Made by a program: the position numbers and the translations under genes
From: an uncultured Mucilaginibacter sp.
GTDB lineage: Bacteria; Bacteroidota; Bacteroidia; Sphingobacteriales; Sphingobacteriaceae
Direction: 5' to 3'
Length of the DNA stretch: 50,927 nt
NCBI GenBank assembly: GCA_903864275.1
Contig: CAIPFE010000051.1
Location: 1-50,927, forward strand
Shown here: positions 1-7,672 of the stretch, piece after piece
Layout of the letters: every line of letters begins with the position of its first letter
How positions within the stretch are numbered: position 1 is the first letter of the stretch
Notes under the pieces: generated by a model
What the model was told of the DNA's origin: nothing
What the model saw: the letters and a program-made list of their open reading frames with translations, nothing else
The model's database searches: none

Positions 1-1
1 A

Positions 2-127
2 TGTAAAGTGGCCCAGGGTAAAAACAAGATGAGCGTATTGAATGCTGTTAGAAACAAAATCATCCACCGAATCTTCGCCGTTGTCAAAAATCAAACTCCT
101 TATAAAAACAACTTGCTTTTATCATAG
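2..127 (+). CDS. IS110-family transposase, C-terminal fragment (cut by window edge)
   Basis: An open frame enters from the left edge and stops at TAG 125-127, giving 41 residues that include GKNKMSVLNAVRNKI followed by a basic helix and an NQTPY-like end. This resembles the extreme C-terminus of IS110/IS116/IS902 transposases, which catalyse recombination with a DEDD-type domain and are guided by a bridge RNA. Neither the catalytic N-terminal domain nor the serine-containing C-terminal core is in the window, so it cannot be told whether the element is intact. The assignment rests on a short tail and is moderate. Confidence 0.55.
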   Translation, partial: CKVAQGKNKMSVLNAVRNKIIHRIFAVVKNQTPYKNNLLLS

Positions 128-158
128 AAATCGCCATGACGGTTTGTTATAAAACAAA

Positions 159-179
159 AAACCCGCTCATCGCGGGTTT
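159..179 (-). terminator. Rho-independent terminator of the thrS-infC-rpmI-rplT operon
   Basis: An 8-bp GC-rich stem (AAACCCGC/GCGGGTTT) closes a TCATC loop. Read on the minus strand it is followed by TTTTTTGTTTT. It lies 60 nt past the rplT stop codon and fits the end of the ribosomal-protein operon. It could also stop transcription arriving from the IS110 fragment on the other strand, where the tail is T-rich but interrupted. Confidence 0.8.
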
Positions 180-239
180 ATTATTTTATAACAGGATATT
201 TTAAAATCCTTTCATCCTGAAAATCCGTTTAATCCTGGT

Positions 240-584
240 CTATTTAACCGCATCCACAATAGCTTTAAAAGCATCGGGATGGTTCATTGCTAAATCAGCT
301 AATACCTTACGGTTTAAGCCGATCTCTTTTTTGGTTAATTTACCCATTAATTGTGAGTAAGAAATTCCGTGCTGGCGGGCGCCGGCGTTGATACGCTGGA
401 TCCATAAAGCCCTGAATTCCCTTTTTTTGGTTTTACGGTCGCGGTATGCGTATTGTAAACCTTTTTCGACTGTGTTTTTTGCAACGGTATAAACCTTGCT
501 TCGTGAACCCCAATACCCTTTGGCGAGGTTCATGATCCTTTTCCGGCGTCTTCTCGACGCGACTGCGTTAACTGAACGTGGCAT
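240..584 (-). CDS. rplT: 50S ribosomal protein L20
   Basis: This 114-residue protein is the usual length for bL20, a 23S rRNA-binding protein needed early in 50S assembly. The start MPRSVNAVASRRRRKRIM, the arginine/lysine-rich extended N-terminus and the GYWGSRSKVYTVAKNTVEKG block are hallmarks of the family. It is the last gene of the conserved infC-rpmI-rplT group, 99 nt after rpmI. In several bacteria L20 represses its own operon by binding the leader RNA. No such site can be proven here, but a perfect 10-bp hairpin sits between rpmI and rplT. Identification is secure. Confidence 0.98.
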   Translation of the reverse strand: MPRSVNAVASRRRRKRIMNLAKGYWGSRSKVYTVAKNTVEKGLQYAYRDRKTKKREFRALWIQRINAGARQHGISYSQLMGKLTKKEIGLNRKVLADLAMNHPDAFKAIVDAVK

Positions 585-614
585 GTTGTTGTTTTTTTGG
601 TAGTGGGTGCTCGC

Positions 615-638
615 TTTGTTGGTGTCACCACCAACAAA
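615..638. repeat. Perfect hairpin TTTGTTGGTG-N4-CACCAACAAA between rpmI and rplT
   Basis: Two perfect 10-nt arms separated by TCAC lie 31 nt upstream of the rplT start. The core (TTGGTG...CACCAAC) recurs at 8407-8428 in an unrelated intergenic region, and half of it at 8644-8660. It is therefore either a dispersed palindromic repeat or a shared regulatory hairpin. Its position in the rplT leader would let it influence L20 translation, but that is inference. Confidence 0.6.
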
Positions 639-683
639 TCTAAGTCTTTGTAAACCCGAATACCTGGTTAATTAATTTGTTAA

Positions 684-884
684 TTATTTACCTATGCAGA
701 GCATACGTTTTACATTACCCAGATCAGCATCAGATACTAATGAGGTGTGGGTAAGGTTGCGCTTACGTTTTGTCGACATCTTTGTTAAGATGTGGCTTTT
801 GAAAGCGTTCTTCCTGGTGATTTTACCGGTTCCAGTTATGCTAAAGCGTTTTTTAGCGCTGGAATTGGTTTTCATTTTTGGCAT
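684..884 (-). CDS. rpmI: 50S ribosomal protein L35
   Basis: This 66-residue, strongly basic protein begins MPKMKTNSSAKKRFSITGTG and contains KITRKNAFKSHILTK, the typical bL35 pattern. It is a structural protein of the large ribosomal subunit. It lies between infC and rplT, as in most bacteria. The gap to infC (229 nt) is unusually long for this operon and carries short GAGATAT-type repeats at both ends, suggesting later growth of the spacer. Confidence 0.97.
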   Translation of the reverse strand: MPKMKTNSSAKKRFSITGTGKITRKNAFKSHILTKMSTKRKRNLTHTSLVSDADLGNVKRMLCIGK

Positions 885-1050
885 GTTGGATATATTTATT
901 TGTTAAGATGTGAGATATGAGATTTGAGATATGAGACAGAAAACCTGCTGCTTTCCCTCTTAAATTTCAAATCATTTATCTATCACACACCTGGTTATTA
1001 CTTTGTTAATTATTGAGCAAGTTCTGACCCCGGATACTGATGCTTCCTTT

Positions 1051-1113
1051 CTCATATCTCATATCTCATATCTCATATCTCATATCTCACATCTCACATC
1101 TCATATCTCACAT
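1051..1113. repeat. Tandem heptanucleotide array abutting the infC stop codon
   Basis: Nine consecutive 7-bp units run CTCATAT x5, CTCACAT x2, CTCATAT, CTCACAT and end exactly where the infC stop codon (complement of CTA, 1114-1116) begins. The minus-strand transcript reads as ATGTGAG/ATATGAG repeats. A second, degenerate patch of the same unit is at 907-935, just upstream of rpmI. Arrays like this in intergenic DNA are prone to replication slippage, so copy number may differ between strains. Confidence 0.9.
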
Positions 1114-1680
1114 CTATTTCTTCGCCCCCTTCGGAGTTACTGTTAAAAACATCCGTTTTCCTTCCAGTTTTGGCAGTTGCTCTACTTTGCCTACATCTTC
1201 CAGCGCCTGGGCAAAGCGCAATAATAATATTTCGCCCTGTTCCTTGTAAACTATCGCACGGCCTTTAAAATGTACGTAAGCCCTTACCTTTTCGCCCGAT
1301 TCCAAAAATTTAATGGCATGCTTTAATTTAAAATCAAAGTCATGGTCATCCGTATTCGGGCCGAACCTTATTTCTTTAATAACGGTTTGCTTGGCGTTGC
1401 TCTTTATCTCCTTTAACTTTTTCTTCTGCTCGTAAATAAACTTATTATAGTCTGTTACTTTACAAACAGGCGGGACAGCGTTAGGGGAAATTTCAACAAG
1501 ATCCAATTCCTGCTCTTCGGCTATCGCCAAAGCATCTCTTAATGAGTAAATGCCGGGTTCCACGTTATCGCCAACAAGACGTATCTCGGTTGCCCTGATA
1601 AATTGATTAATGTTGTGTTCGGCTTCCTTTTTCTTAAATGGAAGCCTGGGTCCTCTGTTGAAAGGTTTGTTTAATGCCAA
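1114..1680 (-). CDS. infC: Translation initiation factor IF-3 (TTG start)
   Basis: The 188-residue protein has the IF-3 N-domain (INQFIRATEIRLVGDNVEPG) and C-domain (VKEIRFGP-type segment IKEIRFGPNTDDHDFDFKLKH, then KVRAYVHFKGR). IF-3 binds the 30S subunit, blocks premature 50S joining and proofreads start-codon pairing. The frame opens after an in-frame TAA seven codons upstream and contains no ATG or GTG before the conserved domain. TTG at 1678-1680 is therefore the only standard start, one base after the thrS stop. A rare infC start is known from E. coli (AUU), where IF-3 represses its own translation by rejecting non-canonical starts. Similar autoregulation here is inference. Confidence 0.96.
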   Translation of the reverse strand: MALNKPFNRGPRLPFKKKEAEHNINQFIRATEIRLVGDNVEPGIYSLRDALAIAEEQELDLVEISPNAVPPVCKVTDYNKFIYEQKKKLKEIKSNAKQTVIKEIRFGPNTDDHDFDFKLKHAIKFLESGEKVRAYVHFKGRAIVYKEQGEILLLRFAQALEDVGKVEQLPKLEGKRMFLTVTPKGAKK

Positions 1681-1681
1681 G

Positions 1682-3607
1682 TTATACTGTAATTTCTTTA
1701 ATTATTTGTTGTTTAAAATCTTCAATACTCATACTTCCCAAATCGCCCTGACCGTGTTTCCGAACCGAAACCATGCCTTCGGCAGTCTCTTTTTCGCCAA
1801 CGATCAGCATATAAGGGATCTTTTTGACTTCAGCATCGCGAATTTTTCGCCCTATCTTCTCATCCCTGAAATCAATAAGCCCGCAAATATCGGAATCTTT
1901 TAATGATTCTGAAAGTTTTTTTGCATAATCTTCGTATTTTTCAGAGATGGGCAATATGATAAATTGCTCGGGCGAAAGCCATAACGGAAAATTGCCAGCA
2001 CAATGCTCAATTAACACTGCCACAAACCTTTCCAGCGAACCAAACGGCGCCCTGTGGATCATTACCGGCCTGTGTTTCTGGTTATCGCTGCCGGTGTATT
2101 CCAGTTCAAAGCGTTCGGGTAAATTATAATCTACCTGCACGGTGCCAAGCTGCCATTTACGGCCGAGCGCATCCTTTACCATAAAGTCGAGCTTCGGGCC
2201 ATAAAATGCGGCTTCGCCTAATTCAACTACTGTTTTTAAGCCTTTTTCGGCTGCGGCTTCCATAATTTGCGATTCAGCCAATGCCCAGTTCTCGTCGCTG
2301 CCAATATATTTTGCTTTGTTGTTAGGGTCGCGCAGCGATATTTGCGCGGTATAATTGTCGAAGCCAAGCGAAGTAAATGTGTACAGCACCAGGTCTATTA
2401 CTTTTTTAAACTCTTCTTTTACCTGGTCAGGCCGGCAAAATAAATGCGCGTCATCCTGTGTAAAGCCGCGCACACGGGTTAAGCCATGCAGCTCCCCGCT
2501 TTGCTCGTAACGGTAAACAGTACCGAACTCAGCATACCTAACCGGCAGGTCTTTGTACGACCGTGGCTTGGTTTTATAAATCTCACAATGATGCGGGCAG
2601 TTCATCGGTTTCAGGAAGAACTCCTCCCCTTCCTGCGGCGTTTTTATGGGTTGAAATGAATCCGCGCCATATTTTTCATAATGGCCTGAGGTTACATACA
2701 AGTTTTTATGCCCGATATGCGGTGTAATTACCTGCTCGTACCCTGCTTTTACCTGGGCTTTTTGCATGAAGCTAACCAAACGTTCGCGTAAAGCGGCGCC
2801 CTTGGGCAGCCATAGCGGCAAACCCATACCCACTTTTTCGGAGAAAGCGAACAATTCCATTTCTTTGCCCAGCTTGCGGTGGTCGCGTTTTTTGGCTTCC
2901 TCCAGCAGGTGCAGGTAATCGGTAAGCTCGCTTTGTTTTGGGAAAGTTACGCCATAAATACGGGTCAGCTGTTTGCGACTTTCATCGCCGCGCCAGTAAG
3001 CGCCGGCAACGCTCATCAGCTTTACGGCTTTTATAAAACCTGTGTTGGGGATATGCGGCCCGCGGCACAGATCGGTGAAATTGCCTTGTGTATAAAAGGT
3101 GATAGAGCCATCGGGCAGGTCTTTGATCAGGTCGAGCTTGTATTCATCGCCTTTTTCAGTAAAGTAGTCTATCGCATCTGCTTTGCTTACAGGCTTGCGA
3201 ATGTATTCCTCTTTGTTCCTGGCAAGCTCCAGTATTTTATCCTCTATCTTTTTAAATTCATCTGATGAAAACTCACGGTCGCCGAAGTCAACATCATAAT
3301 AAAAACCGGTTTCAATAGCCGGGCCGATACCGAACTTGGTGCCCGGATACAGCGCTTCCAAAGCTTCGGCCATTAAGTGGGCTGAGGAATGCCAGAAGGT
3401 GGCCTTGCCTTTCAGATCGTTCCACGTTAACAGTTTTACCAGGGCATCCTGTTCAATGGGCCTGCCGGCATCCCAAACCTGGCCGTCGACCTCGGCCGCT
3501 AATACGTTTCGTGCTAATCCTTCGGAGATCGAAGCTGCGATCTGCATGGATGATGTCCCCTTTTCGTACGCACGAACGGAACCATCGGGAAGTGTAATAT
3601 TAATCAT
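1682..3607 (-). CDS. thrS: Threonine--tRNA ligase
   Basis: The 641-residue enzyme attaches threonine to tRNA-Thr in the cytoplasm. Domains in order are a TGS domain (residues 1-60, MINITLPDGSVRAYEKGTS), the editing/SAD domain with HSSAHLMAEAL near residue 75, the class II catalytic core with the zinc-binding motif MNCPHHC and motif 3 HRAPFGSLERF, and the anticodon-binding domain from about residue 540. Length matches the family. It heads the operon thrS-infC-rpmI-rplT, with one base between its stop and the infC start, consistent with translational coupling. Its own -7 element lies about 90 nt upstream. Confidence 0.98.
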   Translation of the reverse strand: MINITLPDGSVRAYEKGTSSMQIAASISEGLARNVLAAEVDGQVWDAGRPIEQDALVKLLTWNDLKGKATFWHSSAHLMAEALEALYPGTKFGIGPAIETGFYYDVDFGDREFSSDEFKKIEDKILELARNKEEYIRKPVSKADAIDYFTEKGDEYKLDLIKDLPDGSITFYTQGNFTDLCRGPHIPNTGFIKAVKLMSVAGAYWRGDESRKQLTRIYGVTFPKQSELTDYLHLLEEAKKRDHRKLGKEMELFAFSEKVGMGLPLWLPKGAALRERLVSFMQKAQVKAGYEQVITPHIGHKNLYVTSGHYEKYGADSFQPIKTPQEGEEFFLKPMNCPHHCEIYKTKPRSYKDLPVRYAEFGTVYRYEQSGELHGLTRVRGFTQDDAHLFCRPDQVKEEFKKVIDLVLYTFTSLGFDNYTAQISLRDPNNKAKYIGSDENWALAESQIMEAAAEKGLKTVVELGEAAFYGPKLDFMVKDALGRKWQLGTVQVDYNLPERFELEYTGSDNQKHRPVMIHRAPFGSLERFVAVLIEHCAGNFPLWLSPEQFIILPISEKYEDYAKKLSESLKDSDICGLIDFRDEKIGRKIRDAEVKKIPYMLIVGEKETAEGMVSVRKHGQGDLGSMSIEDFKQQIIKEITV

Positions 3608-3694
3608 CTACAACTATGATTTTGTCCGCCATAGCGGAGGTTTATAAATAAATTTTTAGAAAATCACGTACAGGGTGATTTATGTTTTGTGGGG

Positions 3695-3702
3695 CAAAGA
3701 TA
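3695..3702 (-). promoter_or_regulatory. Bacteroidota-type -7 element TATCTTTG upstream of thrS
   Basis: The minus strand reads TATCTTTG, an exact match to the TAnnTTTG element used by the primary sigma factor of Bacteroidota, 87 nt before the thrS ATG. The matching -33 region is only a T-rich run, so that half is weak. It would leave an approximately 80-nt leader for the thrS operon. Confidence 0.6.
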
Positions 3703-4197
3703 GGGAAAGCGGGTGAAAAAAATCGTGCGTGTAATGCGAAAACGCATGAAACGGTTAAAATTATGGTGTGCTTGTAGCCATGATGAGGAATAAAGGCGAT
3801 TTTTAACTGACTGCGTTTAATTGACTTAAGACTTCCGACTCAGGGCTTAAGACTTAAAGTGATCGTTGCCTGCGGCCCGCGCTGTCCATTCGTACGTCTG
3901 CATGGCTTAGGCGCCATGGCCAGTATCCGTTCTCAGCGCAAACGCGAAGCGCCGTAAAGCTTGTAGCTTTTGTATATAAAACACAAAGCTCAGCGTGCTC
4001 AGGCATTAACTTTCGTCTTACATTTCGTTGCTATAGTTAAAAACTACGAGGTATAATCGTCTGTTGCAAATCGGACAGCGTTCAGTGCAAACACACAGCG
4101 GGGGTAACAGTGAATAGTGTTTTATGGCGTAAAGTAATTAATCATTGCATTTTTTTTCATTTAGTATTCCTACGTTTAACTAATATTTTAAATAAGA
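3703..4197. other. Gene-free stretch between thrS and the AT-rich orphan genes
   Basis: No convincing coding frame is seen. The middle (about 3865-3960) is GC-rich with short palindromes around GGCGCC and CCATGG. It is preceded by two near copies of an (A/G)CTTAAGACTT motif (about 3831-3860). The last 60 bases are very AT-rich and probably hold the promoter of the gene at 4198, but no clean TAnnTTTG match was found there (closest TACGTTTA). Confidence 0.5.
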
Positions 4198-4962
4198 ATG
4201 GCAACTGAAAAAATTTATGACGAATCGGGAAACTCCTTTTATCGTGTCTTCTCAAGCGACAAAGTTGAAAAAGTTAATCCAATTGAATATTTTGAAAAAA
4301 CAGAACTACAAAGGAGAGCTATTGCTCTACAGGATTTGCTAAAATCCCATGATCCATTTCTTACTTCACTATTGAATTTTGAATTTTTTGAAAAAAATGC
4401 TGCAAAAACATTGGACGGCTTTTTTGAACAATTCAGGGAAATAGATCTTAATGAAAACTTAGAACGAGTACTCACAACTGAGAAGAAAAAAGACCAAGTG
4501 AATTTGTTAAAAGGCATACAAATAACGCCAGATACTTTAATGGCGCTGATTTTTAAATCATATAGCAAATACGGGTATTTATATAGTAGATACTTGTTCG
4601 AAACTATGCCAAATGGAATTCAATCGAAAAAACTACCAAAGATTTTTAGGCTAAAAGAGGATGGTTCAATTGAGAAAATTGGCGATACAGATTTGACGGA
4701 CGGCGAGTTAAAAAACATCATTTTACATCGAAAAGTAATTGTTTCGAATTTCTTCGAAAAAGATAAAGTTTGGCATTGCTTTTTTGTCACGTACAATAGC
4801 ATTGCGGGTATTGAAACCTGGAAAAATGGCCAAGCACATTATCATTATATCTCAAGTGGTTTTGGAATTCCTAAAGAAGAGTTTATAAACAGTATGAAAG
4901 AAGGTAATTACAAATCAACGTCGGTACATATTGATTTGTTAGAATATGGGAATCAAGGTTAA
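4198..4962 (+). CDS. Hypothetical protein, AT-rich orphan gene 1
   Basis: This 254-residue protein has no recognised family. It has no signal peptide or membrane span and looks cytoplasmic. The N-terminal half is rich in charged and phenylalanine residues (FLTSLLNFEFFEKNAAKTLDGFFEQF), probably helical. The C-terminal half looks more beta-like (VWHCFFVTYNSIAGIETWKNGQAHYH) and ends in a short acidic tail. Codon and base use are clearly more AT-rich than the neighbouring housekeeping genes. Together with the next two genes this suggests horizontally acquired DNA. The ATG at 4198 is the natural start, following an AT-rich leader. Confidence 0.75.
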   Translation: MATEKIYDESGNSFYRVFSSDKVEKVNPIEYFEKTELQRRAIALQDLLKSHDPFLTSLLNFEFFEKNAAKTLDGFFEQFREIDLNENLERVLTTEKKKDQVNLLKGIQITPDTLMALIFKSYSKYGYLYSRYLFETMPNGIQSKKLPKIFRLKEDGSIEKIGDTDLTDGELKNIILHRKVIVSNFFEKDKVWHCFFVTYNSIAGIETWKNGQAHYHYISSGFGIPKEEFINSMKEGNYKSTSVHIDLLEYGNQG

Positions 4963-5102
4963 ACATGATGCTCGGATAAGATTTGTAAGAGTACGCTTAA
5001 CCCCTGTTCCCTTTACGCTCCATACAAAGGCCGTGTTGGGGAGACAAATGTTATAGTTTATTATTTTACCTTAGTACTTTTATAAACTTTAAGCTCCTAA
5101 TC

Positions 5103-5690
5103 ATGAAACTAACCTTAAATCAAAAAAGATTTCTTGTATACTGGATGCTCTTTCATTCATTTGCCCTCTTTGTTAATGTTGCTGGTATCTATGGAACAAT
5201 CCATATAGACAACCATACTACCATATCTATATTTACTGACCCTCCCACAACTGGCAACCAGGGCTTTTGGCCTTTCGTTAGTTACTCCATGAGTAATTTT
5301 GTTTATTATAGGTCTTCTTTTCACGGCATCTTTTACAATTATCGATTTTCCGAATACATCTTTTATATAGTTTTAGGACTTGTCATTATTTTTGTTCCTA
5401 AGCTAACTTCTGCACCCAAGCCAATAACAACAAACCAAACTATAAACCCAATGAAACCAATTAAGTCAATCAACTATTATTACTCTGACGATTCAGAGTT
5501 TAGAAAAGTATTTAAATCGGTAACTGAAAAGGTACAACTGTTAGCTATTGAGTTTAACAACCCCATTATTACTCAATATTGGGGTACTGCTTCAATAGAT
5601 AACGGTGCTTTGTTCTTTGTAACTGACGAGTGCGGAGATGCTTCAATAACGTACAGGATAACTAAGATATTCAAGGAATGTCTTTCTTAG
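5103..5690 (+). CDS. Hypothetical membrane protein, AT-rich orphan gene 2
   Basis: The 195-residue protein has two predicted membrane spans: residues about 9-32 (FLVYWMLFHSFALFVNVAGIY) and about 83-103 (YIFYIVLGLVIIFVPKL). Between them is an extracytoplasmic-looking loop rich in Tyr, Phe, Ser and Asn. The C-terminal about 85 residues form a soluble domain (FRKVFKSVTEKVQLLAIEFNNPIITQYWGTASIDNGALFFVTDECG). No family was recognised. It is 140 nt after orphan gene 1 on the same strand, with its own ATG and similar low GC content. Confidence 0.7.
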   Translation: MKLTLNQKRFLVYWMLFHSFALFVNVAGIYGTIHIDNHTTISIFTDPPTTGNQGFWPFVSYSMSNFVYYRSSFHGIFYNYRFSEYIFYIVLGLVIIFVPKLTSAPKPITTNQTINPMKPIKSINYYYSDDSEFRKVFKSVTEKVQLLAIEFNNPIITQYWGTASIDNGALFFVTDECGDASITYRITKIFKECLS

Positions 5691-5812
5691 TATAGACTGC
5701 AAGAGTCTTTGGAAAGAAGTTACATAATATTTTATGATCATGAAAGGGTGCTTGGAATCAATATTGTGCTTAGGTTATAATTGCTTTTGGATTTATTAAT
5801 GTCAATTTTTAA

Positions 5813-6517
5813 ATGAAAGAGTTTTTTCAGAATTTAATAAATTGGATCACAATTGAAAATATTCAGTCTAAGCCTGTTGTAGATAAAGATTTCAGATTTA
5901 ATAGAATAGGATGGTATTTTTTCATTTCTCCAATTTCGGGCATCCTAAAAATAAAAATCATAAAATCTCGTCAATCGGCTAATGATACATCTTTTTTAAG
6001 ATTTCTAAATTTCAAATTATTAATAATTATAGGATGTGAGGGTCGAGATGATTTTTTTGAACTGTATAGCTTTATGTCTCATAATTTGGATATTCTTAAT
6101 GAATTGCAAAAACGGGCAATTGAAGTTATCGTAGGAAATAAAGTACAAATAAGTAATCCTGGAATATATGAATTGAAATTAATTATGAGGACAGTAAATT
6201 ATGTAAACGATTCGAACTATGGTCCCTATTATCTTTTTAATGCTATTGACGCAAGTATCATAATATTTTATCTGAATAGACTTAATTCTACCTTAAGGAT
6301 TGTGGATAAATATTTAAATGATCCTTTTTATGATTTTATGTATGATTTAGACGGCTTTATGATTTATGAACAATATTTAGATGAAGATATTATAAAAAGT
6401 CTTAAAATAGGGGAAACTTATAAATGTAAAGTTGATTTTATATCTCGCAACTCACTTGTTGATAGACAATTGGCGGTAAAAAAAATTTACTTACCAATAA
6501 TTATCAAAAACTATTAG
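5813..6517 (+). CDS. Hypothetical protein, AT-rich orphan gene 3
   Basis: The 234-residue protein is extremely rich in Ile, Asn, Tyr, Phe and Lys, reflecting the very low GC content of the gene. It begins MKEFFQNLINWITIENIQ and has no signal peptide or clear membrane span, although some segments (YYLFNAIDASIIIFYLNRL) are hydrophobic. No family was recognised. It closes the run of three orphan genes on the plus strand and is followed directly by the broken leader duplication and a GC-rich inverted repeat, which marks an accessory boundary. Confidence 0.7.
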   Translation: MKEFFQNLINWITIENIQSKPVVDKDFRFNRIGWYFFISPISGILKIKIIKSRQSANDTSFLRFLNFKLLIIIGCEGRDDFFELYSFMSHNLDILNELQKRAIEVIVGNKVQISNPGIYELKLIMRTVNYVNDSNYGPYYLFNAIDASIIIFYLNRLNSTLRIVDKYLNDPFYDFMYDLDGFMIYEQYLDEDIIKSLKIGETYKCKVDFISRNSLVDRQLAVKKIYLPIIIKNY

Positions 6518-6599
6518 CATCATTTTAGCTTCCCCTAACCTCGCGTGAGTATCCGGGCCGGGCGGTGCGTTGGAAATACACGTGCGTTGCTGACAAGTG

Positions 6600-6826
6600 G
6601 CCAATATGCTAACAATTTTTTTGAAAAAGGAGTAATTAACCTATTTTTATGTCCAATTAGGTAAGCGTGGCTTATACCAATTGTCTTGTCCGGAAACCTT
6701 TTATATAACACGATGAAAAAACTTCTATTAATTCTATTCCTGGCCCCGCCTCTCGCGCGCGAATGCAGCGCAAAGGCAAAAAGAGGTGGTGTTCTCGTGC
6801 GCCATTTCCGGCGTTTGAGCATTTAG
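6600..6826 (+). pseudogene. Broken duplicate of the 7673 secreted-protein gene (leader and signal peptide only)
   Basis: About 145 bp from 6600 align by eye with about 7564-7715: the 5' leader, the start region and the first dozen codons. An ATG at 6713 encodes MKKLLLILFLAP, matching MTKKFLLILLLAP of the intact gene. After LAP the sequence changes to an unrelated GC-rich element, and the frame stops at 6824-6826 after 37 residues. The body of the gene is missing. The simplest reading is a segmental duplication followed by insertion of, or replacement by, the GC-rich inverted-repeat element. Confidence 0.7.
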
Positions 6827-6945
6827 AATATGGCCACCAACCGTTTCTCCGCAGCTGGTCAGGCACCAACTAACACATGAGGCGCCGGACAACGCACGAG
6901 AACCCGGCGCTTCAGGCCTTTGCGGTGCATTCTCACGAGGGGGAT
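6745..6945. repeat. GC-rich element with imperfect terminal inverted repeats (MITE-like)
   Basis: The left arm (about 6745-6776, containing GAATGCAGCGCAAAGGC) and the right arm (about 6914-6943, containing GCCTTTGCGGTGCATTC) are inverted copies with a few mismatches. A second inner pair (GTTCTCGTGCGCC at 6791 and GCACGAGAAC near 6893) strengthens the symmetry. The element is about 200 bp, has no coding capacity, is much richer in GC than its surroundings and begins exactly where the truncated signal peptide loses its frame. A related GGGCCTTTGCGCTGCAT segment occurs near 8354-8370. Confidence 0.6.
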
Positions 6946-6970
6946 GGTGTATAGGAAAGTCACAAGTGCC

Positions 6971-7001
6971 TTTTGAATATTCAATTAGTTCTGTATCTTC
7001 G
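6971..7001 (+). promoter_or_regulatory. Bacteroidota-type promoter (TTTTG-N18-TATCTTCG)
   Basis: TTTTG at 6971-6975 is separated by 18 nt from TATCTTCG at 6994-7001, a one-mismatch copy of TAnnTTTG. The start codon at 7022 follows about 20 nt later, so the transcript leader would be short. Confidence 0.6.
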
Positions 7002-7021
7002 CTTTACCTAAAGCGATCAAA

Positions 7022-7480
7022 ATGAATTTTCTCAAAGATGAAAGCGTCATCACGGCATCTAACGATAATGCTGTTACGCTCACAACGCACCGCATTCGTG
7101 CGAATTTCGGTAATAACAGAGATTCAAGTCTCGTTTCAATCATGCTTGAACATGTTAGTTCCATACAGCTAACCACAAGGAGTTACCCTATCTTTCTCGG
7201 TATTGGTTTTTTTTTGGTTGTGGCCGGAGCAGCTTTTTCCCAAAATAGTTATAACCAATCAGGAGGCGAGGGCTTAATTGTAGCCGGTGTTATCGTAGCT
7301 ATTTTATATTTTTTTGTCAAACAGCACACTTGTGTAATAAACTCAGATGGAGGTGCCAAAATTGTCTTTACAACCAGTGGTATGAAACGAGAACAATTAT
7401 TGACATTTATAGATAAGATTGAGGAGGCACAATCGATCAGAGCCAATTTGTCAAATAAAGGTGCAGCATTAATTGTTTAA
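7022..7480 (+). CDS. Hypothetical membrane protein with PH-like N-terminal segment
   Basis: The 152-residue protein has an N-terminal about 55-residue beta-rich segment (SVITASNDNAVTLTTHRIRAN...EHVSSIQLTTRSYP). It resembles the bacterial PH-like fold of small membrane-associated proteins, in which a short basic sheet precedes membrane spans. Two spans follow (about 56-73 IFLGIGFFLVVAGAAF and about 85-102 LIVAGVIVAILYFFV), then a C-terminal beta-hairpin and helix ending IDKIEEAQSIRANLSNKG. The function is unknown. It has its own promoter and lies between the broken duplicate and the intact copy of the secreted-protein gene, so the duplication straddles it. Confidence 0.75.
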   Translation: MNFLKDESVITASNDNAVTLTTHRIRANFGNNRDSSLVSIMLEHVSSIQLTTRSYPIFLGIGFFLVVAGAAFSQNSYNQSGGEGLIVAGVIVAILYFFVKQHTCVINSDGGAKIVFTTSGMKREQLLTFIDKIEEAQSIRANLSNKGAALIV

Positions 7481-7672
7481 CATCCAAAGACGCATTCTCG
7501 AGAAGGTGGAGCTATTAAATAATCCGCCCCCAACTTCTGCGAAATGGGCCTTTTGGCTAGAAGCAGCCAAAATTTACGGTAACTTTTTGGAAAAGAACGT
7601 AATTGATTTATTTTTATATCGGATAAATAAACCTGGCTTATTTCAATTACCTTTTGCAAAACCTTGCATAAC

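Noticed and set aside
1040..1249. Plus-strand frame rich in SHISYLI units
   Set aside because: It is the translation of the heptamer array and runs antisense to infC.
6535..6869. Two overlapping minus-strand frames in the GC-rich element
   Set aside because: Low-complexity Arg/Pro-rich translations with no start context, produced by the inverted-repeat element.
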